DNA of 64,000 nucleotides, from positions 7,750,001 to 7,814,000 of the forward strand of contig NC_058158.1 in NCBI RefSeq assembly GCF_020080835.1, written 5' to 3'. Below the pieces are notes generated by a model. That model made no database searches and was not told where the DNA came from. It saw only the letters and a list, made by a program, of their open reading frames with translations. The stretch's first letter is position 1. The number at the start of each line of letters is the position of its first letter. Shown in pieces: positions 29,032-43,514 of the stretch. The position numbers and the translations under genes are program-made. This DNA is from Cotesia glomerata. Taxonomy: Eukaryota; Arthropoda; Insecta; Hymenoptera; Braconidae.

Positions 29032-29070
29032 TAACTAAACTCTACACTAGCATAGTGTAGAGTTTAGTTA
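29032..29070. repeat. Perfect 18-bp inverted repeat with a 3-base loop
   Basis: TAACTAAACTCTACACTA at 29032-29049 is followed by GCA and then its exact reverse complement at 29053-29070. It is a perfect cruciform-capable palindrome with no poly-T after it and no known family. Confidence 0.85.
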
Positions 29071-31239
29071 TTGAGACACTCTTTGCAGAATAAATAAAAT
29101 TTTTTATTCTCAAGTATGTTAATCGTGGCAAGTGGAGTATTAAACCCTTAATAGCGTATAATTTAATTTAACCTTTGAGCAAGTGAGATTGAAAAATATG
29201 TCATACGAGGAATTTATAAATGCACCAGTGAGCAGCCGCGTGTAAACTAGTTATAAATTTATAATGAGATTACACTTTGATACTAAAACTTTTATTATAA
29301 ACTTGTAAATTAAATCCAAACTAAATTTAGCTTTCTCGGGATAGTAATAATTCATACACAATTTAATTTTAGATATTTCTAAAACATTTTAATGATCCTC
29401 CCGGTGGTATTATGCACTTTATTATATATATTAAGCATTGTGTCTCATTACGGAAATTATAAAAGGGTTTTCTCGCACCCTCTTTCCTTATCATTTCACC
29501 TGGCACGGCGACTACTTCCATTCTCGAAAACTCATCCCTCTAACTCTGACGTCGTGCTCTGGTTCCTGTCACGTTGCCGGGGCACGTCAGCTGTCCTGCT
29601 ATACCATTTCCTGAGCGTACTAAATTTTGACCCTCCAAATTGTACGCCAGCTTTACTTTGTACCTATTATATTCCCTGTTGTAGTTGTAGCAGAAATGAA
29701 ATAAGGTAGGAGTAATAGAGGGAGTAGTTTGTTTGGTAATCGGTGAGCACAATCCTCTTGTATACACTCATCACGTCTGACGTCAGTCGTCATACATTAT
29801 ACAAATATGAATTCTGCGGTCGAGGATGTGTGTTGAAAAAAATAAAAATATTTTGTTCACATCAGAGATCATTATTCAAATGCGGTAAATAAATTTAGTC
29901 GTGTCATGCTTGAATTTGACATGGGCAATCGTCAACACATGAATACTAAATGTCTGTCAGTGCTATACGGCGTATTTACGCGGGATATATTGATGATGTT
30001 AATGTTGACGAGAATGATGATGATGATCATGATAATAATAATGTTTATATTAGTAATGATTGTGATGCCGATTGTGATGAGCATTATTAAGTTATTTTGT
30101 TAATGTAGATTGATATCGCTTGATAGCTGTCGTATATTTATATTGTTAATGTGTAATTGATATTGATAATGTGTATTTAGCATTTATTGTATAGGCTTAT
30201 ATATACATGTATATGGTATAGACATACATAATATAATGATAAATAACAGGATAATGATAATGTGAATTTTATTTGTGTGATGATACATATCAATCGTCGG
30301 TAATAATGGTATCGGCTTAAAACGACAACTGCTGAATTGAATAAAGTAGCGCAGTGGTAGTCCCGGCGACGGAGTGACAGAGACGCCGTTACTCCATTAT
30401 CCTACAAATTAAATGACTCGCGGTAATTGAAATCCCAAAGACAGTAATTCATTTATTTTTACAGCCAATAAAGCACTCTAATTTCCATTAAATTTTTTTT
30501 ATCTCCAAATACTTTTTTTTTTACTCTACACCGCTCAATTCAATTCTGTTAAATTCAATTTACTTTTATTTAACTCTTTTGTTTTTATTTATTTATCTGC
30601 TAGCATATTTAACATGATCTGCTTGTTGGGCTACGGGATTAACTATGATCCCGTTATTTGCAGTAGTTATCAATCAATCAATCAAATGAATTACACTAAA
30701 TCTGATTTTCAGAGGTAAATAAATAAATGAATGGTGACGCTTTTAAATATTTCCAATTATGTGCACTCGAAGGGTATTAAGCTATTCACATCGAATAAGC
30801 ACGAGTGTCGAGAGCCAGATACCAAGTAATTCACGTTTTACCAGTACATAGTATGAGTATGATTGATTTGTAAGCACAAAATTTCATTTTATTATATTCA
30901 TATATTCGGTTAAATATAAGAGATAAAAACAAATATTTTCTTGGCAGTGTTTCGGTATCTTTATGTCGGTATTCTCTGTTTATTACCTAACTATTTATGG
31001 CCCTGTTTATCGAGCATCGGATGGTAAAAATAATAAAATAAATAATCGAAAATTGGAAACATAAATCGTGTAACGATCGGTACTAATCGAATGAATCAGC
31101 AAATATTTTTCCCTCAATAAGAAGAACCGGGAGCAAAGGAAGTGAAGAATAAGCCAATATTAAAGCCTATTTCCAGGAGATGAGCATCGATTGGGAAAAG
31201 GAATACTGGTACGCACGTCACGCACCGATCAAGACTACT

Positions 31240-31640
31240 ACCGAAGGTACTACTGGGCTGGAATGGGATGGGACGGGACTGCGGCTCGATGGGATTCGAG
31301 TAAAGACGCAAAAGCGAGATAGCGGAAAAGTTGAGAAAAAATAAAATAAGCTATTGGCGCGCGTGGGTGGGTGCCTGCTCGATCACGAGCGAGTTTACCG
31401 TCTTGAATACGAGGAACGAACGTGCGGTCCGATCTCGTGGAGGCGGCGAGTACCCTCGACACGACGAGATTTATCGTCGAGATCGACGCGCGAGAGCCGC
31501 GCTCGTATTTGTACGTCCATCTTTTACCCTCTTTCTTTCCGTCGATTTTATCCTCTACTCTGCTCCGTCCATCCATCCATTCATTCGATCGTCTGTTCTT
31601 CGATCAGTTCGCTCTTTACTCTGAGCTCCGAGTCCTGTCG
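31240..31640. promoter_or_regulatory. CpG-dense island, possible promoter or regulatory exon
   Basis: The core at about 31360-31520 carries close to 28 CpG dinucleotides in about 155 bases, by hand count, far above the AT-rich flanks. Three overlapping forward frames and one reverse frame are open here, which is what high GC does by chance. None of the long frames starts with ATG on the forward strand. An insect-type initiator match (TCAGTT) lies at about 31605. A short ATG frame begins at 31671 (MYQVLSFPGILEK...). An alternative internal promoter of the host gene is possible but unproven. Confidence 0.35.
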
Positions 31641-33156
31641 ATCTTCTCAAGGAAGAGAAGAGAAGAGGACATGTACCAAGTCTTATCCTTTCCGGGAATC
31701 CTCGAGAAACCGTCCTCTCGAGCGTCTTCTGAGGCTTTTCTGAGGAATTTATCGCTCGGGATACCTTTTCTTGTAAAAACTAATAAATCTCGACTTGACG
31801 GGATTTTTATACTCCGAATGATGACTTAAGGAAGAGAAAGAGTTTCTGGTACAGCTTGCGTTTGTAAAATCGATTAAGGATTTTTAAACTTTTATTATTT
31901 TTAAATCCCTCTATTTTTCATTCGATTTGCATTCAACGGAGTCGCTAACTTTCAACTAAAATGGAAAAAAAAAACAATTCCAAGTCAGAGAGCTTATTAA
32001 AAATTGAGCTCTTTATATACTTTGAAAAAGTTGAAAGCTTTTACTTGAATCTATAAATTTTTCATCAGGCAAAAGCTTATCGCAAATTTCATTTCCCTTT
32101 AAATGCATGGTCGTTTATAAAAATAAAAAAAAAAAGTCTAATGATAGAAAAATAAAAATAAAAGACTTGAAGGCGAATTAATTAGAGAATAATTTAAACT
32201 AGTAACCGAGGAATTGTCTTAATATCTCTATTTCAAGATCAAAGGGTGATCAATTGTCTGGTAGCGTGTCTTACTTTCATGTTAACCCGCGCGTGTCGTC
32301 CGCAAAATGCCGACTCTAAATATAGAAATGAACAAATTATGAACCAGTGACTAATGCGTTTAGGTTGTCCGACGAGCGGCAACACCAAGTCGAGTGGAGG
32401 GTGAAAAACGGACAGCAAAAACAAAAGCTATAAAAACTAAATAAATATAAGTATAAATATAAATATAAATAAATGAAATAAATAAAAGGACAAAGAACAC
32501 AAGCAGGCGCCGACATCAGCCACCTTTCAGTTCAAGTGCTAATAAATTAGCGTCCACAACACACTTTTTTTCACCTTTTGTTTTATTCTATTTCTCTCTC
32601 GTACCTCGTACCACGTACTTTGTACCTTGTATTCCCTTTTTATCCCTCTACTTCTGTCCTTACATTTATTTTTGAGGTCACTGTTTGCTCTCCACTGAGT
32701 AAAGTGTCTCCGGCGTCCCTGCTATACGCTACACCACTTACATCCAACAAACCTCCGCAATTATTCTCCCAGCGAATCAACATTCTCCTTGACTTTCATT
32801 TCATCATCATCACCATCACCATTATTTTTTTTTTCTCCTCTTTTTTTCCCTTTACTTTTATTCATTTCATTATTTCGCCTTGCTCATTTTACCTGCTTAA
32901 TGTTTCCCATATTTATTACAAGGCATCGTACTAGTTATAAGTCATAACTTTAATTCCGGCTGACACGAGGAGCGTAACGTTTTCTCCCAAGTGCCTCGAG
33001 TCTACTGTATTAAAGCCAGTGAAGTTACGAATAAAGAAAAAAAGCAATTGAAATTAAGTGAGAAATGTTCCCTCGAGTCTCGCACCTCATTGTCACATGA
33101 GTTTCTGACGCGTGACGAAAAAAAACGTACCATACTTTGTCATATCTACTCTTTAA

Positions 33157-33211
33157 ACTTGACTCAACCAAAGTCAAGTCGGCTCAAATCAACTTGACTC
33201 GACTCGGCTCG
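33157..33211. repeat. Degenerate CTTGACTC/GACTCGGCTC tandem block
   Basis: Several units related to ACTTGACTC in direct and inverted order, including cttgac...gtcaag arms that could pair. It is related in reverse complement to the block at 9229-9273. Confidence 0.6.
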
Positions 33212-34109
33212 ATGTAATGTAACGTAAGGTCACAAGTTGAGCCTTTTCAAGGAGTGTTCGTCTGAGACAGTCCCAGTTGACTACTCCGTTCTTCATTTTA
33301 TTTCTTTGGTTCGACCTTCACCGACCCTCATTGTGCCTGATATATGTATATATTATACCTACACTAGTAGAACCGAGGACAACGGTGTGAACTACGTTGA
33401 AATAAGGTCACATGTTAAACATATGAATCCTATTATTAATTTATTAATTTAGTAAATCCTCTTAATTTAGTTCCTTTGATCTGGAATTGATCGTTTAATC
33501 CACTAGTAAATTTAATACCAATCCAGACAATTTAATACCACTGTATAATATATTTCAGTGTCTCATGTTTAAAAGATCACGCATTGATTTATAACAAAGC
33601 GATGCGGGTCTAAACGACGACTGTTTGACGTTTCCATCCTTGAGGTCGATACGTCCAAAAATAACTTGACGCATTTTCTTATTAATTCGGATTTTTTGTT
33701 GTTTGGGTTTATTTATTCGATGACAAATTCAAAGAATAAAGTTAAACTGTATGATGTCAGTGAATTAGTCAGCGGAGTTTTTAATCTTTTTGTTATTTTA
33801 GTAATATAATAGCAAGATTCCAAAGCATAGTGTAATAATTCCGGGTATCGATGCGGCGCTTTTATATTAGTTGTATTTCGAAATTGTTTTTCAGTTGTCA
33901 AAACTTTTCCTTCCAATGAATGTCGTTTTATTTTTCCGAAAAATCAATTTACGTTTTTATTTAAAATTTATATTTTTCTTTTTATACTCAGTTGTTGTGG
34001 CAGTGGGTGTGATGAAATCTCCGAGCTGCTAAAAGTTTTATGATTCTCCAGTAGTTTGTGGGCTCGCTTGGTGTCTCACCGTCAGGAAAATAAATAAATA
34101 GATGGTCAT

Positions 34110-34111
<2 letters not shown>

Positions 34112-34161
<50 letters not shown>

Positions 34162-34177
34162 ACACACACACACACAC
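34112..34177. repeat. AC dinucleotide microsatellite
   Basis: About 33 AC units over 66 bases with one C-to-T interruption at 34157. It explains the CVCVCV-type open frame on the minus strand. Confidence 0.97.
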
Positions 34178-37100
34178 TTGTAATATAATAGTTATTATAA
34201 TACATGAGAACGTAAATATAGACGATACGAAAAGAACTGCTGTACTAACTCTTTAGGTATTCATCACACAAATATGTATTCCGTCAACAAAGAACTCTAT
34301 ACAGCATCCGCTATTAAAACTTTTCCATCTTGATCATAAATAAAATATTAAAAGCCAGTAGCGACAGGCAACTTGCCATCAAATAAATCTACAAGACTCA
34401 AACAATAAAAAGAGTTTATAATACTTGTATATTATATTAAATGTCATTGAGTTTGTATCAATACTGTATTAATAATAATGATGATGATAATGACTTTGAC
34501 AAGGAAGGGGTTTCTGTTGGCATTCCCGGTGATCAATCGGTATGTAATGACAAGTCTCGTACTAATGAAGTCTCCAAGGGCCTTTGGGTAGTACCTGCTA
34601 CTCCATGACAATACAAAAACTCCTCGCAACATCCGCACTTTAACGTCCCCACGGACTTGTCAAGTGTCCATTTCAACGTCGGTGGCAGCAGACATCTCGA
34701 GGGCAATTGTGTACGCGTTGCGATAGGATGCCGATCGACGCCGCCAACTACCAGCCAACCACCACTGGTTCATCCTCACTGTCGTATCGAGTAGTCAAGT
34801 GCTTTCAAGACGTACATTTATCCATCCATCGATCGGATTTGATTCATCCATCTATCTATCCATTTGCAATCTATATGCTTTACAGACATGTATCCGTACA
34901 TATTTTATTTACAATTCGAGTTTGTACATTTGTAGGCGGCTCTCAAAGTAATGTAACGTGAAAAAGTTTCACGAAAAAATCTTAAAATCCGTGACATTTG
35001 GGCTTTGTCTTGTCAGATGTCCGTAACTAACAAGCCTCCTGGCCTTCACACAAAAACGCCTTACGTTTCATGCCTCTACTTGTGTCTTTGGTAAAGTAAT
35101 GTAAGTCTTACTCTTACGTCTTGTCTTTCTCATACTCAATGGCTCTTATTTAAAATTATTTTATTTTTTATTATTGGTTGGTCTTCGACATATCGACCAC
35201 TCGATAAATTGTGAGAGAGTTATTCACTGGTTTCGACATACACATACACACGTTTATGTGTGAATGTATGACCGGGTGGTTAAATCCACCAACAAGCTCA
35301 CAACTCCATTGCTTTCACCTTCACTATAATTCATTTTATTTTATCAGATAACGTATCGCGTTTTACTGATTTACATTTTGTTATTTTTTTTGCCACCAAC
35401 ACAGCTATACATACGGGCATAAATATAAATATATTGAGCGTACCACCTTTCAGAATGAATAATTGCCTGTAAGATATTTAAACGTTAATTAAAGGTATTA
35501 TACACTGAGAACAGTCAATTTTAGTCGTCAAACAAGCCACTATGGCAATTGATAAATAACTTTTATACGTATGAATATAAATAATATAAATTGATTATCA
35601 GCCTCGTATATTTACGTTGATCTGTTTTGGTTAAAAGAGTAGGGTTTAATGTTAAATACTCGTTATATCAGAGAGCATTAAACTCTTACAACTCACTGCT
35701 GACAATATTTAATAAGAATAAATAAGTAATAAATGGTTGGTAAAGCATTGCACTCCTCTCTATCTTTTTTTTTTCTCTAGTCGAGTCATACATACACAGT
35801 AATAGTTCAGTAACACGTTTACCAACGTCCGACACATGACTCAGTCACCAAAAGGCCTATCTCACGCGATCAAAACAGAGTCGTGACCATTTCGCGAGTC
35901 TCTTTGACTAAACCACTTTTATATTTCATTTGTAACTCTTATTGCCAGTCAGCCACCGCCTAGTTTTGTATTTTTTATTCTAAACTCAATATCCATATCT
36001 GTATCTGCAAGGTATTACGTGCGTTATCAATTTGTCGTATCCAAACTAACCCTCCCAATAAAAATGTGTTTATTTATTTGTGCATGCACATTTTAGAGAG
36101 AGAAGTTGGACTAATGCGCCGATTACAATCCTTTAGTAGAGCTTGCCACCCGGAAATGACGTAATTTATGCATAAACACTATCATCAGACTCAGGCATAT
36201 CTGAATTCTTTATGACACTGTCTATGCATTAACTAGTAATATATTTTATTCTACGACTAGTTAAATGTCAAGCGCACATATTACTATTGATTTAAATACT
36301 ACCACTACAGCAGCACAACAACTACTCGGATCGGAGCATGCACGAGCACTCCGAACGTTAATGACTCGTCAGAGATGCTTGTTATTTGCGAGTACGAGGT
36401 GCCTGAGTTAAAACGAACAGAAGTAAAAGTAAAGGTGAAAATAAAAAAAAACCATTAAATTTAATCAATCAAAGTTATACGACAGGAGATTATGCTGGAC
36501 ATGACGCGCTTAATGTAGTCAAGTGAAATGAGCTTTTACGAGGCAGTGACGGCGTGCAAGCATCGCTGGTGGTGCTTGCCACGATTACGAGGGTATATAT
36601 TATATTATGCATACATATATCGCTGAAATAGAAGCAAAACTGCCAACAGAGAGAAAGAGCTAGAGATAGAAACAAGGATAGCTAGATAGTCGCGCTTCCT
36701 GTCCATTTTAATTGGGTTATTAACGGGCGCAAGCGTTTCCTGCCTCCTGTGACAAACACTGAACTATATACATACATGTGTGCTGTATATGTGAGGAAGC
36801 CCCGACCCTGGTTAGGCTGGTGCTGATGCAGCTGGCACCTTGTCAGTGACGACGAGTAACGTCACGGCTGACTTGCGCAAACTCAACAACTAAACACGAT
36901 AAAACAGACTATAGCGCCGTTTGTATTTAAGCCTTTACTTTGCGGAAACCAATCTGTTTCATTTGTCTTTTACCACCGAGTCCGCTCCAGACCCCATAAA
37001 TATGCATTATATCCCGTGTGCTTAGTCCGCATAACTCACTTTTCCTTTATCATCTTCTCGGATTTCTCTTCTTCTGCCGTCTGCCTACCACTCTTCAGCC

Positions 37101-40100
37101 AGATCTATCCAGATAGATAAATAGATAGATAGCTATAGATGCTCGGACTGGGAAATAATATTGCCCGGTGTGAAACTGTCAAACTTTGAATTCAGAACTT
37201 TACCCCAAGCAGCCATAGAAGGTATTATATAACTGGTTGGTTGTCTCTATTCTCTGTTTATTGTCTGTATATATATCTATATATACATTATAAACAAGGA
37301 ACAAAATGAAACGATAACGACGAGTACCACCGGTACGTTGAAGTAGCAAACTTCTAGCTCGTTTTCGATCTCAACTATAATTAAACGTCCGCATCGTTTA
37401 TGTTTCACTTTGAGCTGTTGAGAAATTACCTCGGGATTGGTAACAACTGCAGTAGTAGAAGTAGAACCAGAAGGAGAAGTAACAGGAATGAAACATTTGC
37501 AGTCATAGTGAAAATAAATTTAGTATACACCAACAATATCTCCAGTGAGTAGGAAATAGCTAGGACCCAGCAAGAACTGAGAGTAATACTAATACTCAAC
37601 ATTTAACACTCGAGTAAATGCTGGCATTGTTTGCTACTGTCTAGTTGTAGTTGTGTAGTGTAATCAGATTGTCTTGGGATTACTTCTTAAAACAGAACTT
37701 TTATCATTGTTACCCAAGTGGTTTTCTCGGAATCGTGAAATTCATGATTTATATATTTATAATGCAAATAGTATACAGTAGTCTCGGGCGAATGAGCTGC
37801 ACCACGACAATCTCCTTTGCTCTACTCTACTCTACTGGGTCTCTGGTTGGTTACAAGCTGGTATGTGTCTATGTGTAAAAGCTAAGTCACTTTGTACGAT
37901 GCTAATGGGTATGCAGACGCGAAAACGTTATAAACTCAGCTCAGCAACCCCCCGTGACATCCTCCACCAGTATGTACACTCAAGTACACCAGGACTAGGT
38001 TAAAGTGTATAAAGGATCTCTGAGGGAACAGTTGCGCTCGTAAATATGTAGAGAAAGCAAGCCATATATATGTATATATCTCCCAGGTTACGGAGAAAGA
38101 TAACGCTGGTGCTGGTGCTGGTGGCACAAAGAGGGTGAAAAGATTCATGAATATACAACAAACCCGGCTTGACGTTGGACACGCTCGATGCATTGTTCCC
38201 TGGCTAGCACACGTTCTCAGTGACTTCCTTCCTTCAGTTCCTTTCCATCCTCTTCTCGTTCTTCTTCCCCATCGGTATCATTCCCCATTAGATTGGGATT
38301 ACTTTGGGTTATTTCTACTCTCAGTCTTACTGGGCCAGTTGAGTGTTATGTTGGTTGATAGATTCCTTTGCAAAACCATTCACCTGCACCCTCCACATCT
38401 CCATTCTTCATCGGATTATTATTATTATTATCTATTTGTCAATATTTATCCTATTCACTTTGCGTCTATCAAAAGATCATAATTACTGTTATTAGCGCCT
38501 ATGATTAACGATGCCCTGAATCATTAGACCGTGATGTCCTTGGAGATATAATGTGTAGACAGTGAGGTCTCTATTACCTGTAAATGTATAAGTTATTGAA
38601 TAAACATTTGCTTGTCGGCTTGAGAATGTGGTGTAGTGTATAATAGATAGAACTAGGATGAGATCTAGAGCATCTTGATCCATATTCATGGATCCCGCAT
38701 GACTCGCCTGATGCCGAATACCGATGTTACTGGTGCCACCACCTTTGCCATCATCACAACCATCTTGCTACTATCACTACGCTGACTTTTAGTGTCTTGA
38801 AACTGTTTATTCATTTTTTCCACGGTTGTCCGCTCGCATTAAATATTCCTTCAGCAGCTGGTGTTACTAGTCTATCAGTTCATCAGCCCAGAACCCCTTC
38901 ACCATTGTCAAATTGAACAATCTGAATAATAATAATGGTTATTATCTATTTTATGTCAAGTCAAAGCAATATGCTTTTATTTTATTATCATATATTATGA
39001 ATAAATAAATAAATATACTTATAATACTAATACTGAGAATGAAAACAATGTATTTATATCTCACTGACGAGTAGCATAAAACATAATTGTCATCGCGCTT
39101 GTCATACACAATTACCATGAAAATATTAAACCATAAATAACTATTTAATTAACTCTATGCATCTGGTGGTGTGTCTAGTTGTATTATATTTTATTGAATA
39201 AGGTATTTAATTAAACATGGAACGGACGGACAGAATTTATTAAAAAGTTGATGAGTGTAATAAGTAATGTATGATATAGAAACTGGACGTAAATGATAAC
39301 AAGCGTGAGGGTTTTTATCGGATAGAATTACTGAGGCTTTAATGGTTAATTTTTCATGTTTCACTTTGTACTAGATTGTACTCGAATATCCATGCAGAGC
39401 TACTAGCTTATCTTTTTCTCTGTTTACTTGTAGGCATAAGTATAACATTAGCATTAGTATGGGATACTGGTGATTCGCCGATAAGAGAATCAAGTATAAA
39501 CAGGTTTTCTCGTGTGCGTCAACTCTTCAATAGACTATTTTATAGTTATGGTTTCTGACCGTAGGCTTTACTGGATACTTAAACTGCTTACGATTCAGCT
39601 ACCGGTTTGCATCATACATATAACAACCGCTTCATTAATTTATCAGCATCAACGAGCTGATCACATGTGAGAATTATTGTTCTCACATTATGTATCATTG
39701 ACAGAATACTAATTTATCCGATAAGACCCGAGATAACGAGATAACTAATAGTTGCTTCCAGGAAAGCCTTTTCTTTTCCTTTTTACTTATTTCGTAAGTA
39801 ATATTTATGTATACACATATATATAGACTTGGAAGAAGGATGTATATCTTGTAGATCAGATAAATCGATTTAAATTGAAATGGCTTTCACTTAACTCTCT
39901 ACATAATTCTTTTTGTTGGCAGAGCAGAATCAGCGCTGAGGCCGGGTATACTTACCGCTGATTCTTTCTCGGGTTTCTGTTTCAATTTTATTGTATTTCA
40001 CATCCCATTGACCGAGAAATAACATGTAATCGTGTACATAAGTGTCGTAATCCATTAATGCGTTGCAACAGCCAGTTTTCAGAATTCATTTTATTTTTCA

Positions 40101-42586
40101 ATCCACTCATACTTGTACTTACACTCTGCTCGCAGTGCTCTATTGCGTTTGTTTTTTTATTTGGCTTTTTTACTGCTATCATTGTTTTATTCTTTTCGCC
40201 TTTATCCCGAGCATCTGAATCGATTCACCTTGGTCTCGTTTTTGTTGTTGTTGCTGCACTTACATCGTTGCTTGAGTATATTTATATTGGAAGAACTGGG
40301 GCGCAATCCTCCCATTAACTTTATGACCCTTTCAAAGATCTCCGGTTTTTTTCGTGAATAAATACTTTTTCACTCATTCTTAACAAGCTACTTACTGCCA
40401 TCAATTGACAATTTTATACTTTTAATGTATACACATATATTCAATCAAACAATCTTAAATGTAATGCCTTGTGAAAGTTACTGCTATTTACGATATTGCT
40501 TTATTTCTCCAGCATTTATTTATTATTGAACCTTTGTACAAGCATTGGTTTTTTACATTTTTGAATTTAAATTGTTGTAAGATAAAAATTCAATTCGTTT
40601 CTGTCTTGGTATTTATTTTTATTAAAGTTTCTCGTATATAAATCGTAATACGCTTGCCAATTTATTTTTTTATCCAAGTTAACAAGTATTAAATTTTTTT
40701 TTTTTAAATTATCATGATTAAAAAAAATAATAATCAATAGTTATGGAACAATTATCAGAGTGAGTAGCAGCAACATATTTAGAAAACGAAATAATAAGTT
40801 AAACTATTTAAAATTTAAAACATCTCCGTTTGTAGATTTATGACTATGAATAATGGATTTTATAAAATGCATCGTACAGACAGTAAATACCGATAAAAGC
40901 TTCACTGTTACTCGATAGACGGCTGACGCTCGATGTCATTTCATGATCAGGCTAAAATAACTACCGTATTAAATCAATACTGCTATTTATATCTATATAA
41001 TATTTATTTACAGTTGGTATCAAGATAGTATAAATTTGTAATAAAATAAAATTGTTTGATAGTGCAAATTTATATCTAAATTTTTTAAATTTAATGAGCA
41101 AATAAAAAAATCTATAACTACGCTTGCCATATGTTTTTGCGAGAACGTTAACAACAAATAGTAAAGTCTGTAAATTACAAATGAAATGTACTGCTAACAC
41201 TGAGGATAATTACCCGTAATCACGTCTTTGTTGGGCTGTAACAAAACACATCGGATCAGTGAAGTGAAAAGGGGAGGAGAAGAAAAATTGGTGAAAAGGT
41301 ATGATCGTACTTATGTGGAATTAACTGAGCAGGATTCACCATTAACAGCAGGAACAACAGTGGTATACCTCTTTCCTCATCTCTCCTCGTTCTGTGGAAC
41401 ATATCCCGTGAACAAGGCTCGTTTGTAGGCTTTCGGACGTGTATTCTATTGTTTTCGAAAACAAAAGGACCATGCCCGACGTGAGTTTTACTCACTCGAA
41501 GCCTCTGTGATGTCAAATAATACCTTTCATTATCGATTCAACTTACACTCGCTCGCCCGGTCACATTTACACAAACAAACACTGGTTCAACCGCCCGGGA
41601 TTTCGTGAGAGACTCAATCACCGATGGTTGATTGAATTTTTTTTCGTACCTACACCCAGTTTTTTTCATTAGCCCAATTTCAATCAAGCTGAACCGTTCT
41701 CCGGACTATAAATGTCTGGAGAGTCAGAAATTTCAAATAATTTGACAGCAAAGACATGAATGATAGTTTATAGCTTACAGCCCAGCGGTATCAGCTATTA
41801 TCTACTAAATAAAAGCTATTGCGACATCCCTGATAATTGAATGAATAAAATAATAGCGCATTTGTGTGTTCCCCGGGATCCGGATCGAGTTCAGCCGGAT
41901 ATTTTGACGTTTTGGGTGTTATTTTGAATAACGACGCGTCTATTATATTGTGCGGCGGGATATGTGGAGTGGTGCGATGCGGTTGCTCTTGTTCCAGGTT
42001 GCGCATCCATTGAGTCGTCGAATCGACTGTCGGTGATGGTGATGGTGATGGCCCTCTGGCCCTCACACATCGCTCATCAGCGCCAGGAAATAGAGGCTGC
42101 GAGCCGAGAGTCCGATATCCGAACCCGAGCCGGACAACCGATGTACATCATCCCAGTCTACCCAGTCATAGCAAGCGTGTTGTGATATATTGTGGATTGT
42201 ATATTACAGATCGGCGGTTATTCTGTCCTCCACGCTATAAAGCTCTCCACACTGTTATGCAGTCTACATTGTAGTCCACAATACCGATAGGAGGATATAC
42301 ACTACCGATCCTCCAGCCTCGAATCGTGTTGGATAGTAATTTGTGGTCTGCCCGATTGGCTCTCGCGTGACCGTTTCACTTTGATTATTGATGAAACGCA
42401 TCCTCGTGCCGGGTTCCTGCTTGTTGCTAACCTTCACGATGATCCTTAAGGTTTCCTCAGCAATATAAACCATCTCTTACAATTCCGATCTCTCAGCCTC
42501 TCGCCTCTCCTTTTCACTTTCAGCTTCTCGTTATGCCTGTACATGTGTTGGAGAACAACAGGGCTTAAACTGGCTGACCATAAACG

Positions 42587-42622
<36 letters not shown>
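42587..42622. repeat. Poly-A tract, 36 bases
   Basis: Uninterrupted A run. It resembles a retrotransposed tail, but no AATAAA lies just upstream and no flanking duplication is apparent, so the origin is open. Confidence 0.92.
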
Positions 42623-42624
<2 letters not shown>

Positions 42625-42956
42625 AACAAATAAAAAAAGAACAAGGGAATTAAGGAATCGGGAATCGTCATTATTAACGTTCTTAGATTTCGTGAGAGAC
42701 TTTCGTACATTTGACGGCGTGAGAACCGGTTTCCCTGATTTTTCTTATCGTTTAAATACAAATAACTCTCGAGTCGGGGGTTTCCGCTGTTGTTTTTAAA
42801 CTTGGGCTGTTGCTTTCGCTGATAGATATATAATTCACTCGTTAACTCCCTCGGTATATCTCTTTTCTTGGAGTATAATCCATCGTACATACATATATTT
42901 GTTTCATGAATGTATGATAACCGGAATTTATATGAGCTGTGTAATTTTATTATTTA

Positions 42957-43000
42957 AACTCGATGATAAACACATTCACAAATTTAACTCGATGATAAAC
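42957..43000. repeat. Direct repeat of AACTCGATGATAAAC, two copies
   Basis: Identical 15-base copies at 42957-42971 and 42986-43000, 29 bases apart start to start, both preceded by TTTA-type sequence. Probably a local tandem duplication. Confidence 0.75.
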
Positions 43001-43493
43001 GCGCTTCTGACATGCATTAATATCGTATTAACAAACTCTCAGACGGTGATTCTAATAGTATCTTGTCTTATCGGTACGACGTACGAATGAGGCACTTTAC
43101 ATAACCCAGAATTTAGCAAGACATACTTATACACAAACATACATTTGTATTTGTATTTATGTGTTGTGTTTATGTATAAGCCGTGCAAGTTTAACGACAG
43201 AGCCTCACACAGGTTTATCAGTACCGAGAGAACATAAAAGCGATAGCGTTATCCATTTCTGTGAGTGCGAATAGTCACTACCCGAGACTCAAGAGGTTTG
43301 TGCATTACTTTTGCTGGCTTATTCCTCAGCTCTTGCCAGTTGGAATAGATAGTCATTTTGCTTGATCTTTCAATGTACATCACTATTCCTTAACTCTCTA
43401 TATAATAGCTTGCTAAACCATGCCGACACGTATATAATATTATGAAGTACAGATACGTAACATAACACTCTGATCCGGTTATTAAACTCGAGG

Positions 43494-43514
43494 AGAAGAA
43501 GAAGAAGAAGAAGA
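43494..43514. repeat. GAA trinucleotide repeat
   Basis: About seven GAA/AAG units. Confidence 0.85.

Noticed and set aside
31354..31829. Overlapping forward open frames of 97-135 codons
   Set aside because: All three forward frames and a reverse frame are open in the same GC-rich stretch, starts are non-ATG, and no domain is visible. This is best explained by base composition.
42530..42622. Retrotransposed gene or SINE ending in the 36-base A run
   Set aside because: No recognisable body, no polyadenylation signal and no flanking duplication were found.
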